Shown: positions 10,881 through 23,326, numbered from the stretch's first letter. The stretch: 64,000 bases of DNA from Hymenoscyphus infarciens (GCA_001414345.1 LLCB01000036.1:62001-126000); one strand, 5' to 3'. Translations and numbers: made by a program. The notes: generated from the letters alone by a model not told the origin.

Positions 10881-13618
10881 ATGGCCTCTTTAAACACCTC
10901 CTCCAATGGCCCCTCTATCAAATCCTCATACAACGGCGTAATCAATTCCGCGCCGCCCTCCGGCCCAGCCGCAAACTCCCCAACCTACGGCCAGTGGGCA
11001 GTTTTCTCTGTCTCAGCGCCTCTCGTAAACGCCTTTCAGCAAGATAGCGGTGGAAAGGAGAGTATACTCAAAGTACAGAGTACCGGAGGTATGTGGCTTT
11101 CGGCGTTTGGTGAGCGGATGGATGGTGGAGGGAACTAGGCTGACGAAATACCAATAGAGGGTGAGCTATTAGATTTGATCGAGGACTTTTCAGAAGGACG
11201 GGTCCAATTCGCCTTTCTCAAAGTCAAGGACCCAAATACAACTCTACCAAAATATGTCTTAATTGGATGGGTGAGTACTCTGCAGGAGGGGGGAAAGTGC
11301 TTGGGCATGGGAGCTTACAAAGGTGTCTAGTGCGGAGAAGGTGTCCCGGAGCGAACAAAAGGCTATTTCACAAGTCATCTTGCTGCCGTTTCCAAAATCC
11401 TACATGTACGTTTCTGCCATTAGTCGGTGGAAAGAGTAATTAGCTAACGATTTTCTAGGGATACCATGTCCAAATCACCGCTCGTTCCGACCGCGATCTC
11501 ACCCCAGAAGGCATAGTACAAAAGGTTTCAGATGCTTCTGGAGCAAAATATTCAGCAGGCAGCTCCGCACCATCATCCTCAGGACCTCCTCCTCCAATAG
11601 CCTCCAAGCCCAAACCGGCATTCAACCCAACACGATCAAGCGGAGCAGCGAGCTTCAATCCTTTGGCAGGCCGATCAAGACCAGGTCACAATGATACAAA
11701 TGTGGACGCTGATGGATGGGGAACCGACGCGCCTGAAGTTACTCGTTCGCAGCTTGAGAAAGTGGCACCAGCATACAAACCAACAAAAGTGAATATGGCA
11801 GAATTGACGAAACAAAAACAGGAACCTTCGAGATTCAACGGCCGGGAAAGAGAGGAAGAAGGTGATGTGGTTCGAGGTGGTTATCAACCAATTGGAAAGG
11901 TGGACATAGCCGCTATTCGTGCTCAAGCACAGAAGAAATCAGACGACCGACCAACGACAGTCAAAGGCGCTTACGAACCAGTAGGAAAGGTTGATATTGC
12001 AGCTATCCGAGCACGAGCTCAAAAGCCTGGAGATGATGGAGCTCGCCAACTTTCCCCAGCAGCAACCGGGGCATCTGCTACAAGCAATACCAGCGATGAG
12101 CCAAACTCGCTCGCTGATAGATCTTCGGCATTTTCTCAGTCAGAGCGACTTACTTCTTTGCCAAAACCAAAGGTCGCCAATAGATTCGGTTCCAGCGCAT
12201 CCAACTTTACTGGTACTAAAGCGCCAACGCCTGGAGGATTTGGCCTTCAATCCGCTCCTGCAACAGCAACACCAGCTCCAGTAGGTGCAGCGAGCAGAAC
12301 CTTTGCAGATGAGGGTGGAAAAACTCCAGCGCAGATTTGGGCTGAGAAAAAGGCTCGTGAAAGAGGTCTCAGTGGAGCTGGCAACACTACTGCGCCAAGC
12401 ATCACATCTCCCATTAAAAGTCAAACAAGTGGAGGAGGTGAATGGAAAAGTGGTTATGCTGGAAAATCTTGGGCACCTGTCGCTATCAATGCTACTGGTC
12501 GTTCTGGTGCTGGAAGTATTGGGCAGCAAAGAACCGGAGAAGAAGAGCACGAGCAAGAAGAAGCTCCACCATCACCAGCTGGCGGTATTGGTGCCATTAG
12601 AGACCGTTTCAAGGGTGGAGCACCGATGGGAGCACCCAGCATTCCAAGAACAACTACTGGAGATCAATCTCCTCCTCCACCACCTGTCAATACCTCGAAC
12701 CGACCTACGGGTGGTGTACCAATGCCTGGTCTTCCTTCACGACCTCGTCCAGATGATGATGAGGATGAGCAAGGCGAAACTAACATGCCAGCACCTCCCC
12801 CACGAGTCCAACGAAGCCCAACCCCACCAACTCCAGAACGCGAGAGCTCCCCAGTCCGAATCGCAATGCCAGTTGCCCGCGGCAGAGAACCCGAAATCGA
12901 AGCACCTGAGGAACGAAACTCCCCTCCCGCTCTCCCTCAAGAAGCAATCGAAAGAAACATCCCCCATGAAGACGACCTAACCGAAGAACCAGCCGGCCAC
13001 GACCCAGCCCGCGGAGCAGGAGCAGCCGTAGCAGAAGCCTCCTTCGGCGCCCACGCCGGAACCACCAACCAAGGCTCAAGCGCCAGTGGTAAACGAGCCG
13101 TGATCCAATACGACTACGAGAAAGCCGAAGACAACGAGTTGGAACTCGTGGAGGGGGAGATGGTGACGAACATCGAGATGGTGGATGAGGATTGGTGGAT
13201 GGGTACGAATCAGAAGGGGGAGAGTGGGTTGTTTCCTAGCAATTATGTTGAGCTTGTTGAGGAGGAGGAGGAGGCTCCTGCTCCTGTTGCGGCTACGAGA
13301 CCTCCACCTGCGGCTGCGCCAAGTAAGGGACCGGAGGGCCCGACGGCGACGGCGATTTATGATTATGAGGCTGCGGAGGATAATGAGTTGAGCTTTGATG
13401 AGAATGCTACGATTACTGGACTAGTAGGTTTCTCTCTCTTTTTTTCTCTTTTTCCCTATCCATTCCTTTCTCTTTTATTAGGGGTGTCCTTTTACTCTCT
13501 TGGAAATACCGGGTACTAATATACAATACAGGAATTCCCGGATGAGGATTGGTGGTTTGGTCATCATAAAGGCAAATCGGGACTTTTCCCTGCCAATTAT
13601 GTACAACTTGATGAATAG
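10881..13618 (+). CDS. ABP1: Abp1/drebrin-like actin-binding protein (ADF-H, two SH3 domains)
   Basis: A cortical actin-patch adaptor that links F-actin and Arp2/3 activation to endocytosis. Five exons (10881-11088, 11158-11270, 11331-11405, 11459-13423, 13532-13618) give 815 residues. Residues 1-140 form an ADF-homology domain (YGQWAVFSV, LLDLIEDFSEGRVQF, YFTSHLAAVSKIL). The long acidic, Pro-rich middle holds two copies of a GxYxPxGKVDIAAIRAxAQK motif, and polyproline runs such as QSPPPPPP. There are two C-terminal SH3 domains: AVIQYDYEKAEDNELEL...DEDWWMG...GLFPSNYVELVE, and ATAIYDYEAAEDNELSF...EDWWFG...GLFPANYVQLDE. Intron 4 splits the second SH3 domain. Yeast Abp1 is shorter and has one SH3 domain; two are known in filamentous fungi. 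The identification is strong. Confidence 0.95.
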
Positions 13619-14387
13619 ATGAGATCCGACCGAAGGGGGGTGCTGGGCTTCGGTTAACGTTCCAAGTGTCGGGTGGGTGGGATCTAAAGTTGAGAGAAGG
13701 GGTTGGGGTGGAAGGTTGAGAAAAGATGAGTTTTGTACCTAAGTAGTTAGTCCGAGGGAATGGAGCGGAGGCAATTTGCGGATGAATGGTTGGGTGGATA
13801 CAAAAAGCGAATAAATTTTTTTTTTTAACGAGTTTGTTGTGTTGTGTTGTGAAGTTTTGTATTTTTGGCCTTGAAAGATTCGAGGCAATAGAGTGAGTGA
13901 TTGGAGTGCGACTGGAGAGGTCGTTTAACCTCTCCGTCAGGGAAGAAAGAGGAGAGGGGGAGTGCAGGTGAATCCACTTTCCCGAGTTGGAATGCAGAGG
14001 GAAGTTTTGATATCTGACGCTTAGGGAAAGGAAAGGGTGAATCCAAAAATATTTGATTTAACCCTATGTAAGCTTGACCTTGGAAAAGCTAGATTTCTTT
14101 GTGGTGGGGAGGAGGGGGTTGGGGGTACTAGCGTGAATTTTCACAAAAAGGCGCTTGTTTTTGGAGAGGCTGGTAAGTCTAAAGACGGGGTTAGCTGTGG
14201 TTGTGGGTTAGTTGGCTATGAGTAAGCTATGAGTAAGCTATGCGTTCCTGTCAAGGAAGCATAGCTCGCGTATCTAAAAGAGACTGGAAGAGTGAATGCC
14301 AATATTGACTTTCGAGGGTGATTCTTACGGGGGGGTCGCGAAGGAGAGGGGGTTGAAGTGAATAGAGCGGGCGGCTTGGGGACTTTA
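13619..14387. other. 3' flanking / intergenic region
   Basis: Non-coding stretch after the Abp1-like gene. It contains an A/T run near 13813, a (TGTTG)-like stretch near 13832, and a short direct repeat of ATGAGTAAGCT at 14218-14240. No gene is supported. Confidence 0.5.
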
Positions 14388-14834
14388 GGGCCTGTTTGGC
14401 TCGTGCATATCTAGGATATGCACCACCAAAAATCAGGAGGTAATATATATAGATATATATATGCACCAATTGTATATATGCACTAGTGTTTGGTATGTAT
14501 ATTTAAAAGTGATGTAAAACCCTTGTTTAACCATGTATATCTTGGTGTATATATAATTAGGATATGTACTACTGAAAAAAGTTCTAGACCTCTAGAGGTG
14601 TAAATCTTTAAAACTTCCTATATATATGTTTTTTTACTACTATTAAGACACCTCTCTATGCTATATATAAGGATATGTACCAGGATATGTACCAGGATAT
14701 ACACTAGGATATGCACCACGAGCTAAACGTTCACTTAATATATTGATGATATGTACTAACTTATACGAGGTTACTATTTAGTCAAATATCCGTGCATATA
14801 TTTTTAAAATATTTTATGCGAGCCAAACAGGCCC
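14388..14834. mobile_element. MITE-like TIR element, copy A (447 bp)
   Basis: Bounded by inverted repeats GGGCCTGTTTGGCTCG (14388) and its exact complement ending at 14834. Both ends are flanked by the trinucleotide TTA (14385-14387 and 14835-14837). The interior is AT-rich, has no coding capacity, and holds several copies of GGATATG(T/C)ACCA. The TIR sequence and a 3-bp TTA duplication are the pattern of PIF/Harbinger-type non-autonomous elements; the superfamily assignment is an inference. Related copies lie at 27667-33897 and 53892-54566. Confidence 0.8.
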
Positions 14835-14837
14835 TTA

Positions 14838-15564
14838 GGGGGAGACTGGCTTATCTCACAAGATTTTGGTTTTACAGCTAACAGTTTGGGAAGGCTTTGT
14901 ATATTGTCTTTTAAAGGGAAGAAATGTGGGATTATTTAGGTGGAGAGGAATGGATTTCCGTTGGTGTATGTTTGACAACGTTAACATTTTTTAATAGGAA
15001 AAATTGTAGAGGTCATGGAAAATGAAGAATCAAAGTATCAAGGGTTTGCCGCGTAAAGGTAGACTCGATGGGCTTTGGGGGGATGATCCGGTCCAGACTT
15101 GCCTATTTGGATCCAAGTTACATTGATCTCAATTGGGCGTGCCTTCAAATTCTCTGCAATCTCAGTACCCTCTCTGAATCAAGCTCCCTAGCTCATGCAA
15201 TCATTAGGCGCCTCGTAATGGATATATAACTTGACTTTGAAAGAAATCCATTGCATTAATATAAAATCCAGCAACAATGTCATGTGCCTTTTGTGTCATC
15301 TTGTGTCGCGTCGTTACCATCAAAAAAAATCAAATGCTGGAAAAACACAATGTACCCTCGCGCGAAAAGATACAATGAAAACTATCGTCGCAGGTTCCTA
15401 TGAACATTCCGTCCTTATCGTATCATCGACGGCTCCTTCGTTTGTATTTACCTCCCTTTGAATGACAAACTCTGGCCCATCCTATCCATTTGTATCCGGG
15501 AATACCACGCTATTGTTTATGTGTTGGGGTTTCGCTTTCGGTTCGTTCAAGTGAAGTTGCTAGT
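14838..15564. other. intergenic region
   Basis: About 0.7 kb between the TIR element and the 3' end of the CYSTM-type gene. A small open frame at 15231-15461 shows no recognisable motif. No supported gene. Confidence 0.45.
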
Positions 15565-16095
15565 TTAACACATCTCACAGCATTCTAGCGAAGGTGAATT
15601 AGTAAATTTCGCGCATGGGGAAGAAAATTGAAAACTTACCAGCACAATCAGCGCAAGCCTCGCAGCCCTCCTCGCAAACACAGCAACAGCACAATGCCGC
15701 AAGACAAGCTCCGAGACATCCTTTTCCAGCGCCGCCGCCGCCGCCACCACCATTGCCTTTATTTGGACCTTGTGGTTGTGGTTGATAACCTTGTGGTGGG
15801 TATTGACCCTGTGGAGGACCTTGATTGTATTGCATCTAATCAATGGGTGAGTTTCTATTTTAAAAGTTGCGCGAAAGGGGGTCCTGTACTCCTTGGGGTG
15901 GGCCGTAGCCTTGTTGTTGACCGTAGCCTGGTTGTTGACCGTAGCCGGGTTGTTGTTGTCCATATGCCTGAGAAAAGTTTAGTTTCCTTCCTATATCGTG
16001 TCGAGTTGAGTGGGATTGGTTACCTGTGGAGGGGCATTTGGATATCCTCCGTGCTCCTGTGGTGGTCCACCGCCGTAGTATCCTTGGGCTGCCAT
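15565..16095 (-). CDS. cysteine-rich transmembrane (CYSTM-type) Gln/Pro/Gly-rich protein
   Basis: A small tail-anchored-like protein with a low-complexity head and a Cys-rich hydrophobic end, as in the CYSTM family linked to stress tolerance. Four minus-strand exons (16095-16024, 15967-15890, 15835-15640, 15584-15565) give about 121 residues. The head MAAQGYYGGGPPQEHGGYP leads into repeats of GYGQQ(Q/P), then PQGYQPQPQGP, a glycine run, and the core GCLGACLAALCCCCVCEEG followed by CEACADCAECCEMC. The last residues come from a 20-base exon. Introns are 47-56 bases with normal donors. The second intron uses GTACAG as donor, so the exact residue there is less certain. The family is small and its molecular function is not settled. 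Confidence 0.8.
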
Positions 16096-18030
16096 GATCA
16101 AGGTGAAGGGAGGCGACTTTGTTAGCTGGTAAGAAGTAGGTGGTTAGTGGGTTGCGACAATCGTATGAGGGGGTGAATGGAAGGTCCGGCAAGCGCAAAT
16201 TGGTCGCAAACTTACAATTGAACAATTACAGATGGAATTGTTATACCTAGAAGATGGGACGGGAAGATGAGGATGCGATGCGGAGACGGAGACGGTGAAG
16301 TGTGTTGATGGGAGATGGTTTGAATCAGGTAGGAAGCACTGGTGGAAGTACCGAAGTGGATGGACACTGGAATTATTGCGACGCCAAGAGAAAAAGGGGG
16401 GGGATCTGGGCTTTTGTAGGTTCTGACTGGTGGGCTCGATAGCGGGGCTTCGGCTATCGGGAGTACTGTCTCGTGCACCTCCACTTCGCACTCCATTGCC
16501 CGGAGGAGTAGGTACCTACTTGTACAGCCACATCGTCGTCGCACTCCATTGCCCGAGCATCTTGGGGAGAGTGGCGTTGGAAAACTGGAATTCTTTCCCT
16601 CCCACGGAGATACGGAGATGTCATATCTCTAGTGTATATTTTACCTATATCTCCCTCTTCGGAAGAAGCTGTACTTGTAATATCTCAGTAGAGTAATTAT
16701 GAAGAAGACGACGTTGAAGATGTGGCGAGTTTCATTCGTGTCACATCCCGGGACCCCTCGGGACCCCTTGAAGGAAAATGCTTACTTGGTGATGTGCCGG
16801 GACGGGGAGAAAGCTTGGCTTGAGACAAGCCCTTGGGTCGTCGTCTAGAAGCCATGTGGAAGCGGGCTGGAGTCATGACAGCTTCGATTTCTCCGATGCC
16901 ATGAAGAGCTGAATCTATTCAGCTGGTCCGGGAGTACTTAGATACGAGTGGACCACTACCAGAGCACAGGTTGAAAGGTACAAGTACAGGAGAGCTCTCT
17001 CACGCCAAAACTAAACAACGGAAGGGGTTTGAGTTCAACAAGTCTCGGACGAAACAGTTGACAAATTTATATTTCATAACTGTAACAAAACAGTACAAGT
17101 TGATCAATCACTTTTTCAAATCAAGGGCCCGAGTTCACTTCTGTGTTGAGATACACTCTCGCCTCGAAGGTTTTAATCTCTAATAGTATAGGAGCGTTTG
17201 TAGAGATTAAGTTTCTAACCTCGAGCTTTCCAGGCAGCATTGCTTTAGCAGATATTTCATTCAAAAAGAACAAAACAAACGAGCACTAGAGCGTGCAGAA
17301 CTGTTCACTTTCTATAAATGTTTCAGCACGCTTTCTTAAGATGTTTATAAGAAGTTTAAAATAAGTGAATTTATCTTAAGAAGTATATATAAGCAAATAG
17401 AGATATAGATAAGAAAACCTATAGCTCTTACTATTAAAATCAGAGAAGATAGATATTATTAGTAAAGATTATCTTTTTTCCTCTCTTATACTAGAATTAA
17501 TATTCGTTTTACCTCTTTCTATAGTACTACTAGTAAAGAGGAGAAGCTAGCTATAGAGGCACGAGTATCTAAGTATAGGTAATTTGGATTATTAGGTTAA
17601 ATAATCGCCGAAGCGATTATTGCTCTAACAAGGGGTGCTGTGAGCTTGGTCATGTGACCCAATTCCGTCATCGCCGCGGCGGCTGAGTGAATTGGCAATC
17701 GCCTCAAATTTTGTTGTTGATTGGGCGCTGAGGAAAAACATCCCAATTCCATAAATTGATCATCGTCATCAACCTCTTTCCTTCAAATCACAGTCACCAT
17801 TCCCTCAATCCAACATAGAAGTTCTCCCTCCACAGATTCCGCTACGAGCCTTCTACCCCACCATCCTCCCCTCCCCTCCGATCGGATAAGGCGATAAGTA
17901 ATCCAGGTTGGATAGACATCGCAGGGTCTGATCTACTTCCTCGTCTCAAGGCGTATTATCGACCGCCTTCTCGACAAAACACTGAGACCCGATCACCCCC
18001 TTCTCACCGACTTCATCGACTCTCGTCGCC
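16096..18030. other. intergenic region with a RIP-like AT-rich island
   Basis: 1.9 kb between two divergently placed genes. It should contain the promoters and 5' leaders of the CYSTM-type gene and the glutaredoxin gene. Around 17330-17610 base composition drops sharply to A/T with many TA steps, like the RIP blocks further right, so it is probably a small decayed repeat. Open frames at 16144-16544 and 16971-17183 show no recognisable protein. Confidence 0.5.
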
Positions 18031-19002
18031 ATGTCGAACAGTACTTTGATGGAGATCAAGACCGAGGAGGACTGGTACAAACACACAGCTTCCCTTCCAC
18101 CTACCACTCTCCAGATCATATCCTTCCATGCGCCATGGGCAGCTCCTTGCACTCAAATGCGAACCGTCCTCGAGACGTTGGCCTCCTCTTATCCAGTCAC
18201 CGAACCACTGTCAACATCATGGGTCTCGATGAACGCTGAAGAGGTTATGGATGTTAGCGACTTTTTCGATGTTACCGCGGTTCCATATCTTGTTCTCACC
18301 CGCAATAATGAGGTCTTGGAAACAGTTAGTGGAAGTGATGCTACAAAAGTCCGAGCCGCGATTGAGAAGCATGCGAAGACCACTGGATCGGCATCGAAGG
18401 TTAATGGAAACAGTACCGCAGTCACAGCTGGAGCCAGCGCCGCCAAGAATCTCAGCACATATACACCTGCCCCTATAGATCCAGCTACGGCTCCAGAATA
18501 TGCGACGGAAGAAGTCAAGGAGGATAAAGAGGCTTTAAATAAGAGATTGGCAACGTTGGTAAAAGCTGCCCCTGTCATGCTGTTCATGAAGGGTACCCCA
18601 AGTGCACCGCAGTGTGGGTTTTCGAGGTAAAGATTTCCCCGGTTTCGTCCCTGTCTCAATGCGAGGGTTCTCCGAGATTTTCAAGTATTAACATTTTTCA
18701 GACAACTCGTTGCGCTCCTTCGGGAGAATTCAGTCAAATACGGCTTCTTCAACATTCTAGCAGACGACGATGTCAGACAAGGCCTGAAGGAGTTCTCAGA
18801 TTGGCCAACCTTCCCACAATTCTATGTTGACGGTGAACTTGTGGGCGGCTTAGATATTGTAAGTTTTGAAAACTATATACCTAACTATACGAGACACGGC
18901 TAACAAACTTTTCTTCAGGTCAAGGAGGAAATGGCAAACGACCCCGATTTTCTCAAGGCATATACCGTACCCAAGACCACCAGTGGCGAAACTACAGCTT
19001 AG
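18031..19002 (+). CDS. monothiol glutaredoxin, Grx3/Grx4 type
   Basis: A cytosolic/nuclear multidomain monothiol glutaredoxin that binds a [2Fe-2S] cluster with glutathione and takes part in iron sensing and iron-sulfur delivery. Three exons (18031-18626, 18702-18858, 18919-19002) give 278 residues. Residues 1-115 form a thioredoxin-like domain whose active-site motif is WAAPC, with VTAVPYLVL downstream. An Ala/Thr-rich linker follows. The glutaredoxin domain (from about 165) has [22 protein letters not shown] with the catalytic CGFS, then [19 protein letters not shown]. The first intron falls two bases into the Arg codon right after CGFS. One thioredoxin-like and one glutaredoxin domain match yeast Grx3/4. 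The identification is firm. Confidence 0.95.
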
Positions 19003-20015
19003 TACAATACCCAATATATTTTCTTCAAATTAATGTTCGATTTTCGGACATAGTACAACACCAAATTTCTGTTTCGATATTGCTATCGAGCACACCCATG
19101 TAATTTTGCATGGTAGTTTCAGCTTTTAAGCTTTTCGTGTGTTTGGGCTTGCTTCTGTTGGGGTAGTTCTCCTACTTGCTTTTGTAAGAAACATTGGCCT
19201 TGGCCCTGGCACAATTCCATCAATTTGAAATGCGAAATAGTATTGGCTAATAATTACTAAGAAGGCTTACTGCTTCTCGATCCTTCTAAACATACATATT
19301 GAGAAACATACATATTGAGAAACATACATATTGAGAAATTTCTGAGAATTTCCCAGGCAACCGAGGAGTGTACGTAGATTAAAGCTCGGGACTCTTTCTT
19401 TTATTAGCATTCGTGATCTCTTTGATGATTATGGACATCTTGATCCACCTTTTCTTTACAAACGAATTTAGTAGAATGAACCTTCTGCGCTGTTCTTTTT
19501 CAATATTTACTTCTCCTCGCCTTGCTTAGACAGATTGGGGAGGGAACACGATTAGCCGCCAAACAGTCTGACCCTTGGTGTTGTCCCCTGGCCTGCACAC
19601 CTGCATCAAAAATTAAACGCCCAACGTGCCGACCCACAGAAGTTCCTCTACGCAACAAATCAATTTCGTCAACCCAATTCTTGGGTCCTATGGTCTCTCG
19701 AGTAGACGAATGAAAGTGGAGTATCTCAAAGAAAATACATGTTTCGCGCAAAGAACATGCAGAGGCAAGACCTTGTGCCTCCTATCCCTAGTCACTGCAT
19801 ATCATTCTGGTGGGCAGACGCATATCTAAGAAAGCTGTGTTCCCCTTGCGATGGAGGAATTCTAAGCCTTCTTTTGTTTCTACCTGATTTTCTGATTCTT
19901 CGTACTTTCTTATCTTCCTTTTTTCCCCTCTTTCTCACTAGCAACGTCGGATTCGTGCCTATATATTACTGCGGATGCAGATAAGAGAGGGGACCAGCTC
20001 AACGACGGGTTAGAC
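19003..20015. other. intergenic region
   Basis: About 1 kb with no recognisable gene. Overlapping small open frames at 19500-19984 lie on both strands and look like chance. It contains the 16-bp triplet repeat at 19288-19335 and presumably the promoter of the NLR-like gene. Confidence 0.5.
19288..19335. repeat. tandem repeat, 3 x 16 bp
   Basis: Three perfect copies of AAACATACATATTGAG in the 3' flank of the glutaredoxin gene, followed by a partial fourth. Confidence 0.95.
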
Positions 20016-23000
20016 ATGGGACTCCAGATCCTCCATCCAACACCCTTAGAAAACAAAAATATAGATGTAACCTCTCGTCTGACACTAGAGTTCGGTCCCT
20101 CCTCTCCATTCCCTCCTGGGTTCTAACACATTCCCAAAAGTGTAATAGCCATCCACGGCCTCAACGGGCACCCTCTCAAAACATGGACCTCCTCCTCCCC
20201 CTCCCAAACCCTGTGGTTCCGCGACCTCCTCCCGCATTCCCTCCCACGCGCCCGAATGATGACTTTTGGATACGACGCCACGGCCGCGTTCTCGAATTCC
20301 ATATCCGGGATCCTGGAGCATGCGAGGGACCTCTTGCGTTGTGTTGTTGAAATTAGGACGAGGACATGTGAGAAGGATAGACCGGTGGTGTTTGTTGCAC
20401 ATTCGTTGGGGGGATTGGTACTTAAACAGGCTTTGCTTATTGCTTCTTCTTCTGAAGCTGGGACGGAGTATGCGAGTATTTGGGGAAGTACGCTGGGGAT
20501 TTTATTCTTTGGGACGCCGCATCGGGGGAGTGGGTTAGCGGGTCTGGGGGCGACTTTGGCGAGGGTGCCTACTGCTTTATCTATGAAGCCTAAGCCTGTT
20601 CTGCTTCACTCGTTGAGTACGGGGAGTTTCGTACTGGGGGAGTTGAATGAGGAGTTTAGGAGGTTGATGGATGGGAGGGGGGAGGAGAGGCGTATTGTTA
20701 GTTTTTATGAGTGGGAATGGTTGTTGAACCGACTTCTGCGACGGTTAATTCTCAGGGGAGGATGAGGGCGTGGGAGATCCCGGTTCCGGTTGTGGGAAAT
20801 CATAGGAATATGTGCCAATTTGGGAACAGTCAGGACCCGACGTATGTTACGGTTGTACATCATATTCAAGGGATGAGGGAGGGGGTATTGGGTACTAAGA
20901 CTGTGGAAAACCAGTTCTTCCTTGTGCCGCGGGATTTGAATCCACACTTTACGGGGAGGAATGAGATGAGGACTGGTATTAGGGATGCTCTTTTGGGAGA
21001 GAGGTTTTCGGGCGAAAGGGAACAGAAGACTTTTGTGCTGTTTGGATTAGGGGGCAGTGGGAAGACACAGGTTGCTTTGAAGTTCGCGAAAGAGTTTCGT
21101 GCAAAGTGAGTTAGTCGGCATTTGACTTCTCTCTTGAGGGTTCCGTTTAACCTTAGAACGTTTTTCTCGTGGGGGTGTTAACTAACTTCCTCCAGTTTCT
21201 GGGGTGTATTTTTCATCGACGCTTCTAGCCTCTCCATCGTCACAGAAAATTTCGATCAGATCGCAAATAGACTCAAAGTTCCGCACTCTACGACAGGATC
21301 ATCTAGCATCGACACGGTTAAAGATTACCTGGCAGGGAAAAAGAATTGGCTACTCATCATCGATAATGCCGATGATCCTCACCTCGACATATCTCGGATT
21401 TTCCCCGGTGGTGACAGTGGCTCCATCCTCCTGACAACAAGAAACCCCGATTTCGTGAAGTTCGCGAGTGCAGGGTCATGTTGTGTGGAAAGGATGTCAG
21501 AGTCGGATTCTGTCGCGCTTCTGCTGAAAGTTTCTGGATTGGGAGAGGAATCAGGGCCCGAACATTTGCAAGACCAGGAGAGAGTTCGAAGGATGAAAGC
21601 CGCCAATGAAGTTGTGGGATTACTTGGTTGTCTTGCCCTTGCAATCATCCAAGCAGGGGCGGTAATTCGACAACGACTAGTAAGTCTCGAGGGATTCCCC
21701 AGGTTGTACTCGCAGCGAAGGAGAGAGCTTCTGGAAATCGGTCGGCCAAATGCGAGTATCGAGTATCAAAGAAGCGTATACACAACCTGGGAAATCTCAA
21801 TACAGATGATTGATAATATAAAGGAAAGCCATGCCATATTAGCATTGGAGCTTCTTCGATATTTCTCATTCATGCATTTCGACGGCATAGAGGAGTGGTT
21901 CTTTGAAGCAGCTCGACGGGCAATGAAAACCGGAGTCCAAGGGGAATTGAAATCTGCTCTGAAGGATTTGATGCCGGAATCTTGGGATGCAATTCTCATG
22001 GGAAAAGCTTTGCATCTATTGTCTTCCTTCTCCTTGATCAGCATCGATCAATCTCGTCGAATCACCATGCACCCACTTGTCCACGAATGGTCTCGAGACA
22101 GATTATCCGACAAGCAGCGACTCGAAGCTTGGGAAAGGACAGTTCACTTGACTGCAGCGGCAGCATTTAATTTTCTCTCATTTTATCCAACTACTGCTGT
22201 GAAGCCTCTCGTTCCACACATTGACGCGTGTCTCTCCCAAGGCAACGATCAACTCTTCTCCAAAGGGCCCGATCTTGCCAATCGCGTGTGTGCAGCCTTG
22301 GTCTTCTCCCGATTATTTCGGAATAATAACCGCGCCAGCTCAATCAAGCTTTCGCAAGGGGCTCTTGAATGTATTAAAACAAAGCTCCCACCTGGAAACC
22401 TCAACTATATCAAAGCCATAATCGAGGTCGGGTGTGATTACCAAGCAACAGGTCGTTACAAAGAAGTCATTTCACTAAACCTACCAGCCATAGGGGAAAG
22501 CAAGAGCGTCGAAACATCAATAGCAGAGTGTCAAACATTTGGGGACCATCTGCAAGCAGTCTTGAATACCGTAGAACTCAAGTTAGGACTTGCTAAAGCT
22601 TACGCCTTCGACGACCAAGAGAAAAAAGCGATTGAGACATGCAAAAATATTTTGGAAGAGTACCCCCCGATACTGGGGAAAAACTTTCCCCTCTTGTTTG
22701 AGACGTTCACAGTTTTGGCTACGGCATACAAAAGCCTCGATGATCTCAAGAGTGCACGGAAATATCTTGAGAAAGGCATAGAAGCGGAACGCGAATTCTA
22801 CGGGGAGACTTATCACAGTCCGGCAACGAGGTCACTGGCCAACCTTTATTTCCAGCTGAAATTGTATAAGAAAGCAAGGGCTTTACAGTCCAAAGTTGTA
22901 GATCGAGCGAGAGAAATGTACGAGAAAGGTGACATCGGATTAGTTTACGAAGAGGGGCGATTAGAAGAATATCAACCGATCGGTCGCACATTATTCAGCT

Positions 23001-23326
23001 CTCAACGGAGACGTTTTGAACGAATTGAGGGGTACAAAAAGAGCTTGGGGGAGATCTTGGCTGTTGGAGGGGAGTTGACTTATGATACCTTTCTTTGCAT
23101 GGAGGATCTTGCGAATGATTTGTTTTTGGGAGGGTTTCTTGTGGACGGGACGGAACTGCAGGAGGAACTTGTGAGGTTGGAAAGATTGCAATGGGGGGAT
23201 GAACATCATGCGACAATTCATGATGCGAACATTCTTAAATGGTATAAAAGGATTACTGTGGCTAGGAAAATTCTTTGTTGGTGGGGTCCCATCAAGAGAT
23301 ATGAAGGGATGGGTAGTAAAGGTTAG
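20016..23326 (+). pseudogene. NLR-like STAND protein (alpha/beta-hydrolase, NB-ARC, TPR), apparently broken
   Basis: A fungal NOD-like receptor architecture. A hydrolase part has AIHGLNGHPLKTW, the nucleophile elbow AHSLGG and FFGTPHRGSGLAG. An NB-ARC part has P-loop FGLGGSGKTQ, Walker-B LLIIDNADDP, a degenerate GLPL-like LLGCLALA and MHPLVHEW. TPR-like repeats follow (KKAIETCKNILEEYPP, SARKYLEKGIEAEREFYGE). One intron is clear (21106-21195). Two defects are visible. From ATG 20016, which is in frame with the hydrolase, TAA interrupts at 20124-20126. Near 20705-20715 the hydrolase frame (ending VSFYEWE) must shift by one base lost or two gained to continue as MVVEPTSATVN. A 23-base intron could remove the stop but is implausibly small. 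Possible readings are a pseudogene, sequence error, or a shorter start at 20256. Such proteins act in non-self recognition and regulated cell death. Confidence 0.8.

Noticed and set aside
12140..13391. Long open frames in other phases inside the Abp1-like gene
   Set aside because: They are shadows of the biased Pro/Ala/Glu-rich coding sequence; splice sites and SH3 motifs belong to one frame only.
19288..19335. CRISPR-like array
   Set aside because: The 16-bp units are contiguous with no spacers; it is a simple tandem repeat in a eukaryotic genome.
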